NCBI GenBank assembly: GCA_036323355.1
Contig: AP028876.1
Coordinates: forward strand, 1,798,001 to 1,862,000
Length of the DNA: 64,000 nt
Reading direction: 5' to 3'
Origin: Gottschalkiaceae bacterium SANA
GTDB taxonomy: Bacteria; Bacillota; Clostridia; Tissierellales; GPF-1
A program made the translations under genes and the position numbers. Shown piece by piece: positions 56,812-64,000 of the stretch (positions are counted from its first letter, which is position 1; each line of letters opens with the position of its first letter). The notes beneath the pieces were generated by a model. The model did no database searches. It saw only the letters and a program-made list of their open reading frames with translations, and had not been told where the DNA came from.

Positions 56812-59800
56812 ATGAAAACATTAACTACTTTTTTTCAGCCCGATGAACATCCTGTGATCGCCCAGTATGGTGATCAGATCAAGGTAACACAAATCTTGAT
56901 CCATCAAGAAAAACATGCCATGCAAATTTTTCTGACTAGCTCAGCCTTGATCTCTCAAGAAAAATTGAAGGCTGTGCATAGCTTATTTAAAAAAGCCATG
57001 CCTGAATTCAAGGATCTTAGACTTCGTTTCGAATCTAGTTTTTCAGACGTCAAACAAATTCTCAGCTTTGAACAATCAGCACTTGCAGAGATGATGCTTC
57101 GTGAAGTACCTTCATGCCGGGGTGAAATTGAAAAAATCCAATGGCATCCCCTTAACAGCTCCATGGAGATTCACTTATCATCCGACCAACTTATGGAGAT
57201 CTTGATCCAACGCCGGATCACTGAAGTCATGGAAAATTATTTAAATAAAAAATACAAGCAAGATTTTTCAATTCAGCTCAAAGCTATCGAATCCGATTCT
57301 CCAACTGTTGATTTTGAAGCCATAAAACAAAAAAAAGAAGAAGAAATTCGGGCAGAAATCAAAAAGAATCTGGTCGTGGCAAAAAAAACAGAAAAGACCA
57401 AAAAAAGCACACCTGTAAGTGATGACTTTGTCCTTGGTAAGAAAATGGGGAACGAAGTGCTTGCCATCGATGACTTTCATACCTTGGGAGAAGTTGTCGT
57501 TTTTGAAGGAAAAATATTCTCGTACGATACCCGCGAGATTCGAGATAAAGTATTGCACAAATTCTATATGACCGATAAAACCAATTCCATCACTATCAAA
57601 TTCTTTATTAAGGCAAGTGATTCACCTCGCGTAAAATCTATGATCAAAGAAGGCAATGCCTATCGTGTGATGGGACAATTTCAATTCGATAGCTTTGATA
57701 AAGAAAATCTAGTCATGGCTAGAGCAATCCAAGAAGTAAAAACACCCAAGCGAGAAGACTTGGCACCACAAAAAAGAATTGAATTCCATTGCCATACGAC
57801 AATGAGCGATATGGATGGCACCGCTACTGCAAAAAGTTTAGTCGCTACTGCTGCCCGCTGGGGACACCCCGCCATTGCCATTACGGATCACGGTGTCGTT
57901 CAAGCCTTTCCGGATGCCATGAATACGGCAAGAAAACTGGACATCCAAATTTTATATGGGGTCGAGGGTTATTTGGTTGATGATGAAAGTTTGCCGATGT
58001 CCGTTGACTGCCTAGCGGACTTTGATGGAGAGTATGTCGTCTTTGACCTGGAAACAACCGGATTTTCTCCTTATAAAGATGACATTATAGAAATTGGAGC
58101 CGTTAAAATTAAAGGACAACGTGTGGTTGATACCTTTAACCAATTGATTTGCCCTAACCGCAGTCTCGATCCCAAGATTACAGAATTGACCGGGATCCGT
58201 GACGATATGCTGGCAGGTCAACCGAAAATCGAGGATGTGTTTGAATCCTTTCACAACTTTTTAAAGGGCAGTGTATTGGTTGCCCACAATGCCCGCTTTG
58301 ACTGCGGATTTTTGCGGACCCTTTATCAGGCGCAAGGCCTGGCCTTTGAATACCCCATTGCCGACACCTTGGAACTAACACGGGCACTTTTTCAACAATT
58401 AAAGAGTTTTGCCTTGAACAAAGTCTGCAAGAAACTGGGTGTATCCCTGGCAAGCCATCATAGGGCGATCGATGATGCCCGTGCTACAGGAGATATCTTC
58501 CTACGCTGTTTGGATGAAATGCAAAAGCAAAAAATCACCCATTGGGAAGAAGCCGCTGCTCATTTTAAGGCTAACTACAACTATAAAGCAGCCAGACCTT
58601 ATCACGTGATTGTTTTCGCGAAAAATCAAAAAGGAATCAAGGAATTATACAAATTGATTTCCTCTTCACATATTGATACATTTTACCGGAAACCACGGAT
58701 GTTGAAGTCTATGCTTCGCGCCAGCAGAGAAGACCTGATGATCGGTTCTGCCTGCGAGGCAGGAGAGGTTTATCTCAGCATTCTACAAAATCGTTCCATG
58801 GAGGAACGAAATAACATCATCGATTTTTATGATTATCTCGAGATTCAACCCCTGGGTAACAATGCCCATTTAATCCGAAACGGCAATGTAAAATCCGAAA
58901 AGGAATTGATGGATATCAATCGCGAAATCATAGAAAAAGGAAAAGAGAAGAACCTTCCCATAATTGCAACAGGGGATGTGCATTTTTTAAATCAAGATGA
59001 CGAAGTCTTCCGACGAATTCTGATGTCTGGAAAGGGCTTTGACGATGCTGATCAGCAAGCACCACTATATCTACGTACAACCGATGAAATGCTGAAGGAG
59101 TTTTCATACCTGCCCAGAGAGCTAGCTGAAGAAGTCGTCATTCACGCCCCCAACCGATTGCTTGAACAATTTGAAGAGGTATTGCCAATTCCCGACGGGA
59201 CCTTCCCGCCAAAAATTGACGGGGCGGATGAAGAGCTCCAATCCATGTGTGAAGAAAAAGCAAAATCCATTTACGGTCAACCCCTGCCAGATCTGGTAGC
59301 CGACCGACTTGATCGTGAGTTAAAGAGTATTATTGGAAACGGATATGCCGTACTCTATATCAGTGCGCAGAAATTGGTAAAAAAGTCCAATGACTTGGGC
59401 TACCTGGTGGGCTCTCGAGGCTCCGTCGGTTCTTCTTTCGCGGCAACCATGAGCGGAATTACTGAGGTGAATCCTTTACCACCGCATTACGTTTGTCCCG
59501 CTTGTAAACACAGTGAGTTTATTCTTGATGGCAGTTATGGGTCTGGTGCGGATATGCCAGAAAAAAAATGTCCGCACTGTCAGACTCAAATGGAAAAGAA
59601 CGGATTTGATATTCCTTTTGAGGTTTTCTTGGGATTCGAAGGAGACAAAGAACCCGACATCGACTTAAACTTTGGCAGTCCGGTCCAAGGAATCGCCCAT
59701 CGATATACGGGTGAACTTTTTGGTGAAAAGAATGTTTTTAAGGCCGGTACGATCGGAACCATCGCCAGCAAAACCGCTTATGGATTTGTAAGAAAGTATT

Positions 59801-61080
59801 ATGAAGAGCGGGAAAAGCCATTGAATCGTGCGGAATCGGAACGCTTGATCCAAGGCTGTACGGGAATCAAGCGAACCTCTGGACAACATCCCGGCGGGAT
59901 CATGGTTGTTCCGAGGGATAAAGATATCCATGATTTTTCTCCCATTCAATTTCCTGCCAACGACGTGAACTCTGGCGTTTTGACTACCCATTTCGACTAT
60001 CACTCCATCAGCGGTCGTATTTTGAAGCTGGATATTCTGGGACATGATACACCCTTGATTATTCGAATGCTAGAGGATTTTACGGGTACAAACGCATCAT
60101 TGATTCCATTGGATGAGCCTAAAACCATGTCCCTTTTTACTTCGACAGAGGCCATGGGCATCACACCGGCGGATATTGACTCACCAGTTGGTTCTTTTGG
60201 CATACCGGAGTTCGGCACAAAATTTGTTCGTCAGATGTTAATTGACACCCAACCGACAACCTTTTCCGAATTGGCGCGAATCAGTGGTTTGTCCCACGGA
60301 ACAGATGTCTGGCTGAACAACGCACAAGAGTTGGTCAGAAAAGGAACAACCAGCTTAAAGCACGTCATCTCAACCCGTGATGATATTATGATTTATTTGA
60401 TTCAACATGGACTTGAAAAGAAACGTGCCTTTACCATTATGGAAATGGTCCGAAAGGGAAAAGGGCTGACACCGGAAGATGAAAGCTATATGAAAGAAAT
60501 GGAGATTCCAGATTGGTATATATGGTCTTGCAAGCAGATCAAATACATGTTCCCGAAAGCCCATGCAGTTGCATATTGCATGATGTCCTATCGGATTGCC
60601 TATTATAAGGTTTATTATCCAGATGCTTTTTATGCAACTTACTTCACGATCAAACTAGCAGATTTTGATTTGGAAACCATTCTTAGGGGAAGAGATACCG
60701 TCAATCGGAGACGTAAAGAACTAGACGAGCTGGGCAATGACAAAAGCGCAAAAGAAAAGAATCTATTGACGGTTCTGGAGGTTGCTTCTGAAATGTGTGC
60801 TCGTGGAATCAATGTTTTAAAACCAGATCTGTATCACTCAGATGATTCAAAGTTTATGGTTGTCGAAGGTAAGATTCTACCACCTCTAAGAAGCCTGCAG
60901 GGCATGGGGGAGAATGCCGCAAAAGGAATTGTGGCGGCAAGGGAGAAAGGCGACTTCCTTTCTATCGAGGATCTCGTTCAACGCGCCAAGGTCAACAAGA
61001 CTTCCGTTGAAGGATTGCGTTCGGCTGGATGTCTCGATGGACTACCTGAGACAAACCAATTGTCCCTTTTCTCGATTTGA
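56812..61080 (+). CDS. polC: DNA polymerase III alpha subunit, PolC type
   Basis: 1422 residues, full length. Main replicase of Gram-positive bacteria with built-in proofreading. Order: N-terminal domain (1-200), OB domain (about 215-315), PHP domain starting EFHCHTTMSDMDG near 323, the inserted 3'-5' exonuclease with VVFDLETTGFSPYKDDIIEIG near 409 and VAHNARFD, rest of PHP, zinc motif with CPACKHSE/CPHCQ near 895-920, palm with PDIDLNFG near 948, fingers, and C-terminal duplex-binding and tail regions. AGGAGTGAG precedes the ATG. Confidence 0.98.
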   Translation: MKTLTTFFQPDEHPVIAQYGDQIKVTQILIHQEKHAMQIFLTSSALISQEKLKAVHSLFKKAMPEFKDLRLRFESSFSDVKQILSFEQSALAEMMLREVPSCRGEIEKIQWHPLNSSMEIHLSSDQLMEILIQRRITEVMENYLNKKYKQDFSIQLKAIESDSPTVDFEAIKQKKEEEIRAEIKKNLVVAKKTEKTKKSTPVSDDFVLGKKMGNEVLAIDDFHTLGEVVVFEGKIFSYDTREIRDKVLHKFYMTDKTNSITIKFFIKASDSPRVKSMIKEGNAYRVMGQFQFDSFDKENLVMARAIQEVKTPKREDLAPQKRIEFHCHTTMSDMDGTATAKSLVATAARWGHPAIAITDHGVVQAFPDAMNTARKLDIQILYGVEGYLVDDESLPMSVDCLADFDGEYVVFDLETTGFSPYKDDIIEIGAVKIKGQRVVDTFNQLICPNRSLDPKITELTGIRDDMLAGQPKIEDVFESFHNFLKGSVLVAHNARFDCGFLRTLYQAQGLAFEYPIADTLELTRALFQQLKSFALNKVCKKLGVSLASHHRAIDDARATGDIFLRCLDEMQKQKITHWEEAAAHFKANYNYKAARPYHVIVFAKNQKGIKELYKLISSSHIDTFYRKPRMLKSMLRASREDLMIGSACEAGEVYLSILQNRSMEERNNIIDFYDYLEIQPLGNNAHLIRNGNVKSEKELMDINREIIEKGKEKNLPIIATGDVHFLNQDDEVFRRILMSGKGFDDADQQAPLYLRTTDEMLKEFSYLPRELAEEVVIHAPNRLLEQFEEVLPIPDGTFPPKIDGADEELQSMCEEKAKSIYGQPLPDLVADRLDRELKSIIGNGYAVLYISAQKLVKKSNDLGYLVGSRGSVGSSFAATMSGITEVNPLPPHYVCPACKHSEFILDGSYGSGADMPEKKCPHCQTQMEKNGFDIPFEVFLGFEGDKEPDIDLNFGSPVQGIAHRYTGELFGEKNVFKAGTIGTIASKTAYGFVRKYYEEREKPLNRAESERLIQGCTGIKRTSGQHPGGIMVVPRDKDIHDFSPIQFPANDVNSGVLTTHFDYHSISGRILKLDILGHDTPLIIRMLEDFTGTNASLIPLDEPKTMSLFTSTEAMGITPADIDSPVGSFGIPEFGTKFVRQMLIDTQPTTFSELARISGLSHGTDVWLNNAQELVRKGTTSLKHVISTRDDIMIYLIQHGLEKKRAFTIMEMVRKGKGLTPEDESYMKEMEIPDWYIWSCKQIKYMFPKAHAVAYCMMSYRIAYYKVYYPDAFYATYFTIKLADFDLETILRGRDTVNRRRKELDELGNDKSAKEKNLLTVLEVASEMCARGINVLKPDLYHSDDSKFMVVEGKILPPLRSLQGMGENAAKGIVAAREKGDFLSIEDLVQRAKVNKTSVEGLRSAGCLDGLPETNQLSLFSI

Positions 61081-61105
61081 TTTTTTGCGTAAAGTATGGT
61101 ATGTT
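61077..61105 (+). promoter_or_regulatory. Promoter of rimP-nusA-infB
   Basis: TTGATT (61077-61082), 17-base spacer, TATGTT (61100-61105), overlapping the polC stop. Confidence 0.55.
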
Positions 61106-61122
61106 TTACAGAGATAGACTTG

Positions 61123-61152
61123 ATGAGTGGGACTTCCCACTCATTGTTTTTT
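61123..61152 (+). promoter_or_regulatory. rimP leader hairpin / attenuator
   Basis: ATGAGTGGG-ACTT-CCCACTCAT followed by TGTTTTTT. A GAGTGGG/CCCACTC stem-loop just before rimP is widespread in Firmicutes (the rimP-leader motif) and looks like a terminator inside the leader, so it may control entry into the nusA operon. Confidence 0.7.
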
Positions 61153-61171
61153 GTGTAGAAAGGACCAAAAA

Positions 61172-61633
61172 ATGGATAAAAAAATCATCATTAAGCAGGT
61201 GACCGCATTGGTCGCTCCTCTTTTGGAGCCGAAAATGGAACTGGTCGATGTGGAATGGATCAATGAATACGATGCTTGGTATCTGAAAATTTTTCTGGCT
61301 CAAGAAGGGAATATTTCTCTCGAAGATTGTCAGCGAATGAGCAAAAAAATCAATAGCGAATTGGATGCCGTCACAGCCTTGGAAGAAGCCTATTTTTTCG
61401 AGGTGTCTTCCCCCGGATTGGATCGTCCCTTTAAGACGGAACGAGACTATGAGCGTGCCATCGGAAAAGGGGTGGAAGCCACTTTTTACAAGAAAGTCGA
61501 TGGCTTGAAAATCCATGTGGGAATCCTGGAATCCTTGGCTCCGGAATTTATTGTCTTGCGCAACGACAAGAACGAAACAAAAACATTTGAACGTAAATTA
61601 ATTGCTAAAATTCATTACCGTATTGAATTCTAA
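61172..61633 (+). CDS. rimP: Ribosome maturation factor RimP
   Basis: 153 residues. Needed for early 30S assembly. LVDVEWINEYDAWYLKIFL, LEDCQRMSKKINSELDA and FFEVSSPGLDRPFKTERDYERA are the family hallmarks. Upstream in-frame ATG at 61127 is in the leader hairpin; ATG at 61172 after AGAAAGGA is used. First gene of the nusA operon. Confidence 0.96.
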   Translation: MDKKIIIKQVTALVAPLLEPKMELVDVEWINEYDAWYLKIFLAQEGNISLEDCQRMSKKINSELDAVTALEEAYFFEVSSPGLDRPFKTERDYERAIGKGVEATFYKKVDGLKIHVGILESLAPEFIVLRNDKNETKTFERKLIAKIHYRIEF

Positions 61634-61652
61634 ACCTTAAGGAGGAAATCTT

Positions 61653-62762
61653 ATGAATACAGAGTTCATCAAAGCTCTGGAGGATATTGAAAAAGAAAAA
61701 GGCGTATCTAAGGCGATCCTTTTGGAAGCCTTGGAAGCAGCTTTAATCTCTGCCTATAAAAAGAACTTTGGTTCTTCTCAAAATGTTGAGGTGATCATTG
61801 ATGCAGAAACTGGCCTTGTGCAGGTTTATGCCCTAAAAGAAGTGGTAGAAGATGTATATGACAACCTATTAGAAGTATCGGTAGAAGATGCCCATGCCAA
61901 AGATCCAAAACTGATTCTTGGGGATTTTCTTCGATTTGAAGTTACACCGAAAGACTTTGGGCGAATTGCCGCGCAAAATGCCAAACAAGTTGTGGTGCAA
62001 CGCATTCGTGAAGCAGAGCGCGATGGAATCTTCAACGAATATGCAAGTCGAGAAAATGAAATGATTACCGGAGTTGTACAACGAGTTACCCGAAACAACG
62101 TTTTGATCAATCTGGGAAAAACTGAGGGTGTCTTGCTTCCTGCCGAACAAATGCCTATGGAAGTTTACAATCAAGGTGATCGCATCAAATGTTATATTCT
62201 TGAGGTTAAACGCACATCCAAGGGACCACAGATTATTTTATCTCGAACACATCCGGGTCTTGTTAAACGATTGTTTGAATTGGAAGTTCCAGAAATCGAG
62301 GAAGGAATCGTTGAAATCTTTGGCGTTGCACGAGAAGCTGGTTCAAGAACCAAATTAGCTGTCTATAATGTCGAAGAAAATGTCGATCCTGTTGGTGCAT
62401 GCGTCGGTGAAAAAGGAACACGAGTCAAGGCAATTGTAGAAGAATTAAGCGGTGAAAAGATAGATATCATCGAATGGTCCAATGAAGATGAATCCTTTAT
62501 AGCCAATGCTTTAAGCCCTTCAAAAGTGGTTTCAGTCACTTTGAATGAGACGGATAAAGCAGCTTTAGTTGTTGTGCCTGACTATCAGCTTTCCCTGGCC
62601 ATCGGGAAAGAGGGTCAAAATGCGCGCCTAGCAGCTAAGTTGACCGGTTGGAAGATCGATATAAAAAGCGAAACACAGTATGAAGAACTACAGAATAGTC
62701 ATGAAACTCATTCTGCTACAGAGGATGTGGAAGAAGCTTTGCCTGAACAAGGAGTGGAATAA
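61653..62762 (+). CDS. nusA: Transcription termination/antitermination factor NusA
   Basis: 369 residues: N-terminal RNA-polymerase-binding domain (1-130), S1 domain (about 133-200, ITGVVQRVTRNNVLINLGKTEG), KH1 (GACVGEKGTRVKAIVEELSGEKIDI region) and KH2 (LSLAIGKEGQNARLAAKLTGW), then a short acidic tail. It lacks the two C-terminal acidic repeats of E. coli, as usual in Firmicutes. AAGGAGG at 61640-61646. The stop shares an A with the next start (TAATG). Confidence 0.97.
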   Translation: MNTEFIKALEDIEKEKGVSKAILLEALEAALISAYKKNFGSSQNVEVIIDAETGLVQVYALKEVVEDVYDNLLEVSVEDAHAKDPKLILGDFLRFEVTPKDFGRIAAQNAKQVVVQRIREAERDGIFNEYASRENEMITGVVQRVTRNNVLINLGKTEGVLLPAEQMPMEVYNQGDRIKCYILEVKRTSKGPQIILSRTHPGLVKRLFELEVPEIEEGIVEIFGVAREAGSRTKLAVYNVEENVDPVGACVGEKGTRVKAIVEELSGEKIDIIEWSNEDESFIANALSPSKVVSVTLNETDKAALVVVPDYQLSLAIGKEGQNARLAAKLTGWKIDIKSETQYEELQNSHETHSATEDVEEALPEQGVE

Positions 62763-63031
62763 TGAAGAAACGCAAGATACCGCTACGAAAATGTGTGGGA
62801 TGCGGTGAGCAAAAACCAAAGCGTGAATTAATTCGAATTGTTCGCAATCCAGAAGGCGAAGTTTCCTTGGATCGTACAGGGAAAGCACCGGGACGTGGCG
62901 CCTATATCTGCGAGCAGGAAGCCTGCCTGCTGAGAGCCATTAAGACTAACGCTGTACAGCGAGCACTTCAGGTAGAATTATCTCAAGAACAGGTTAAGAT
63001 CTTGTTAGAGCGGTTGTCCAATGAATCCTAG
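62762..63031 (+). CDS. ylxR: YlxR family protein (RNase P modulator RnpM)
   Basis: 89 residues, DUF448. RKCVGCGEQKPKRELIRIVR, then DRTGKAPGRGAYIC and a C-terminal helical tail. In Bacillus the protein was reported to bind and modulate RNase P. TAATG overlap with nusA and an 11-base overlap with ylxQ make a tightly coupled unit. Confidence 0.94.
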   Translation: MKKRKIPLRKCVGCGEQKPKRELIRIVRNPEGEVSLDRTGKAPGRGAYICEQEACLLRAIKTNAVQRALQVELSQEQVKILLERLSNES

Positions 63032-63329
63032 AGTGGCTACCATGATTGGATTTGCAAAACGCTCTGGAAACCTAGCCAACGGCTTTACTGCCGTAACGAT
63101 CAATATCAAAAAAAGAAAAGCGAAACTGGTCATGCTGTCGGAAGATCTATCGGCCGATTCTCGCAGAAAAATTACAAATCTTTGCCAATCGACGAATACG
63201 CCTATCTATACTCACGGAAACCGTGATGAAATTGGCCGCGCCATTGGCAGGGAAGAATCAACAGTCATTGCTATACTGGACAAAAAATTCGCAAAGATCG
63301 TTGAGGAACAATTAGATGATATAAACTAA
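63021..63329 (+). CDS. ylxQ: L7Ae-family ribosomal/K-turn protein YlxQ
   Basis: 102 residues. L7Ae/L30e fold: MIGFAKRSGNLANGFTAV, KLVMLSEDLSADSRRKI, and the VIAILDKKFAKIV end. Binds K-turn RNA in Bacillus; RNA targets unclear. Starts within ylxR, and is followed 13 bases later by infB. Confidence 0.93.
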   Translation: MNPRVATMIGFAKRSGNLANGFTAVTINIKKRKAKLVMLSEDLSADSRRKITNLCQSTNTPIYTHGNRDEIGRAIGREESTVIAILDKKFAKIVEEQLDDIN

Positions 63330-63342
63330 TGGGGGTATCTAT

Positions 63343-64000
63343 ATGACAAAAAAAAGAGTGTACCAAATAGCAAAGGAATTAAACCTATCAAGCAAAGAAA
63401 TGATCAGTAAATTGGAAGAACTTGGAATCGAAGCTTCAAGCCACATGAGCACCTTGGAAGATGAAGAGGTAAAAACCATCTTAGACTTATTCGCTGCGGA
63501 AAAAACAGAAGAAACACCTGTGGAAGAAACACCGATTCCCCCCACACAAGCAAAGCCAGAGGAGTCTGCTAAGGAAGCACCGAAGAAGAAAAAGAACCGA
63601 AAGAAGAAAAATAGGAAAACCTTCATGCCTGCGCAAAAGCAAGAAGAAACACAAGTAGAAGCAGCAGAGGATGATGGACTCATTCAAATAGATGATACCA
63701 TTACCGTGAAAGACTTGGCTGAAAAACTGGATATCGCTGCCAATGCCTTGATTGGAAAGTTGATGATGGCCGGCACTATGGCTTCTATCAACGAAAGCAT
63801 TTCCTTTGAAACAGCAGAACTTATGGCCATGGAATTTGGTATTGAAATCGTTAAAAAGGAAAAAGAAAGCCTGATCGATTTAAATTTAGACCCAGAAGAT
63901 CCAGAAGAATTGTTGCAGTTCCGTGCACCAATTGTTACGGTTATGGGTCATGTCGACCATGGTAAAACCTCTCTACTTGACGCCCTTCGAGACACTGCGG
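63343..64000 (+). CDS. infB: Translation initiation factor IF-2, 5' part (cut by window end)
   Basis: 219 codons visible. The first 50 residues are the IF2 N-terminal helical domain (MTKKRVYQIAKELNLSSKEM), followed by a short Lys/Glu/Pro-rich linker with a run KKKKNRKKKNRK, then a second N-domain-like segment (ITVKDLAEKLDIAANALIGKLM) and the start of the G domain with G1 GHVDHGKT (from residue 202). The linker is short for IF-2. ATG at 63343 after TGGGGG. The rest lies beyond the window. Confidence 0.97.
   Translation, partial: MTKKRVYQIAKELNLSSKEMISKLEELGIEASSHMSTLEDEEVKTILDLFAAEKTEETPVEETPIPPTQAKPEESAKEAPKKKKNRKKKNRKTFMPAQKQEETQVEAAEDDGLIQIDDTITVKDLAEKLDIAANALIGKLMMAGTMASINESISFETAELMAMEFGIEIVKKEKESLIDLNLDPEDPEELLQFRAPIVTVMGHVDHGKTSLLDALRDTA

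Noticed and set aside
63339-63687. Minus-strand open frames over the infB start
   Set aside because: They mirror the Lys/Glu-rich infB linker as Phe/Ser/Leu-rich antisense; infB is the gene here.

Overview
The window is a stretch of chromosome from a low-to-mid GC, Gram-positive anaerobe of the class Clostridia (phylum Bacillota). Evidence: Shine-Dalgarno sites of the AGGAGG type before nearly every gene, a Gram-positive PolC replicase, CodY, a T-box leader, the Clostridia-style order of housekeeping genes, the DXP isoprenoid pathway (dxr, ispG), an arginine deiminase pathway and a 16S rRNA of clostridial type. The 16S looks to me nearest to the Fusibacter/Acidaminobacter neighbourhood, but I could not align it, so genus level is open. 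No transposase, prophage, CRISPR array or integrase is visible.

Layout. 1-6.1 kb: 3' part of mutS2, then an arginine-specific T-box leader and argS, then arcA-arcB (arginine catabolism) behind a strong promoter flanked by a 17-bp inverted repeat that looks like a pair of ArgR boxes. 6.1-12.9 kb: accessory region with two unrecognised genes in convergent orientation, then a B12-binding radical SAM protein, a polytopic membrane protein and a TPR protein with overlapping ends, followed by a secreted/anchored GH18-SH3 cell-wall hydrolase. 12.9-18.9 kb: a complete rRNA operon (three tandem promoters, 16S, tRNA-Ala, 23S, 5S) followed by tRNAs Asn, fMet, Met, Glu, Val, Asp and a terminator. 18.9-22.3 kb: a 480-bp non-coding stretch, a lipoprotein of unknown function, and a convergent secreted GH26-like glycosidase.

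22.4-64 kb: almost unbroken housekeeping clusters: rpmB (divergent); Asp23/YloU-FakA-like-recG-rsmD-coaD-coiled coil; tmcAL (divergent); ackA; yceD-rpmF; plsX-acpP-rnc-smc-ftsY; ylxM-ffh-rpsP-khpA-rimM-trmD; rplS-rbgA-yraN; comM-dprA-topA-codY; rpsB-tsf; pyrH-frr-small gene-uppS-cdsA-dxr-rseP-ispG-polC; rimP-nusA-rnpM-ylxQ-infB (cut by the window end). These cover translation, protein targeting (ffh, ftsY), chromosome structure (smc, topA), DNA uptake/processing (comM, dprA), lipid and isoprenoid synthesis, and replication.

No clear undescribed multi-gene system stands out. The best candidates for a second look are the operator-like inverted repeat before arcA, the radical SAM/membrane/TPR cluster, a 60-residue protein coupled to frr that resembles the I78/potato-inhibitor fold, and a CodY-box-like sequence inside the pyrH promoter.
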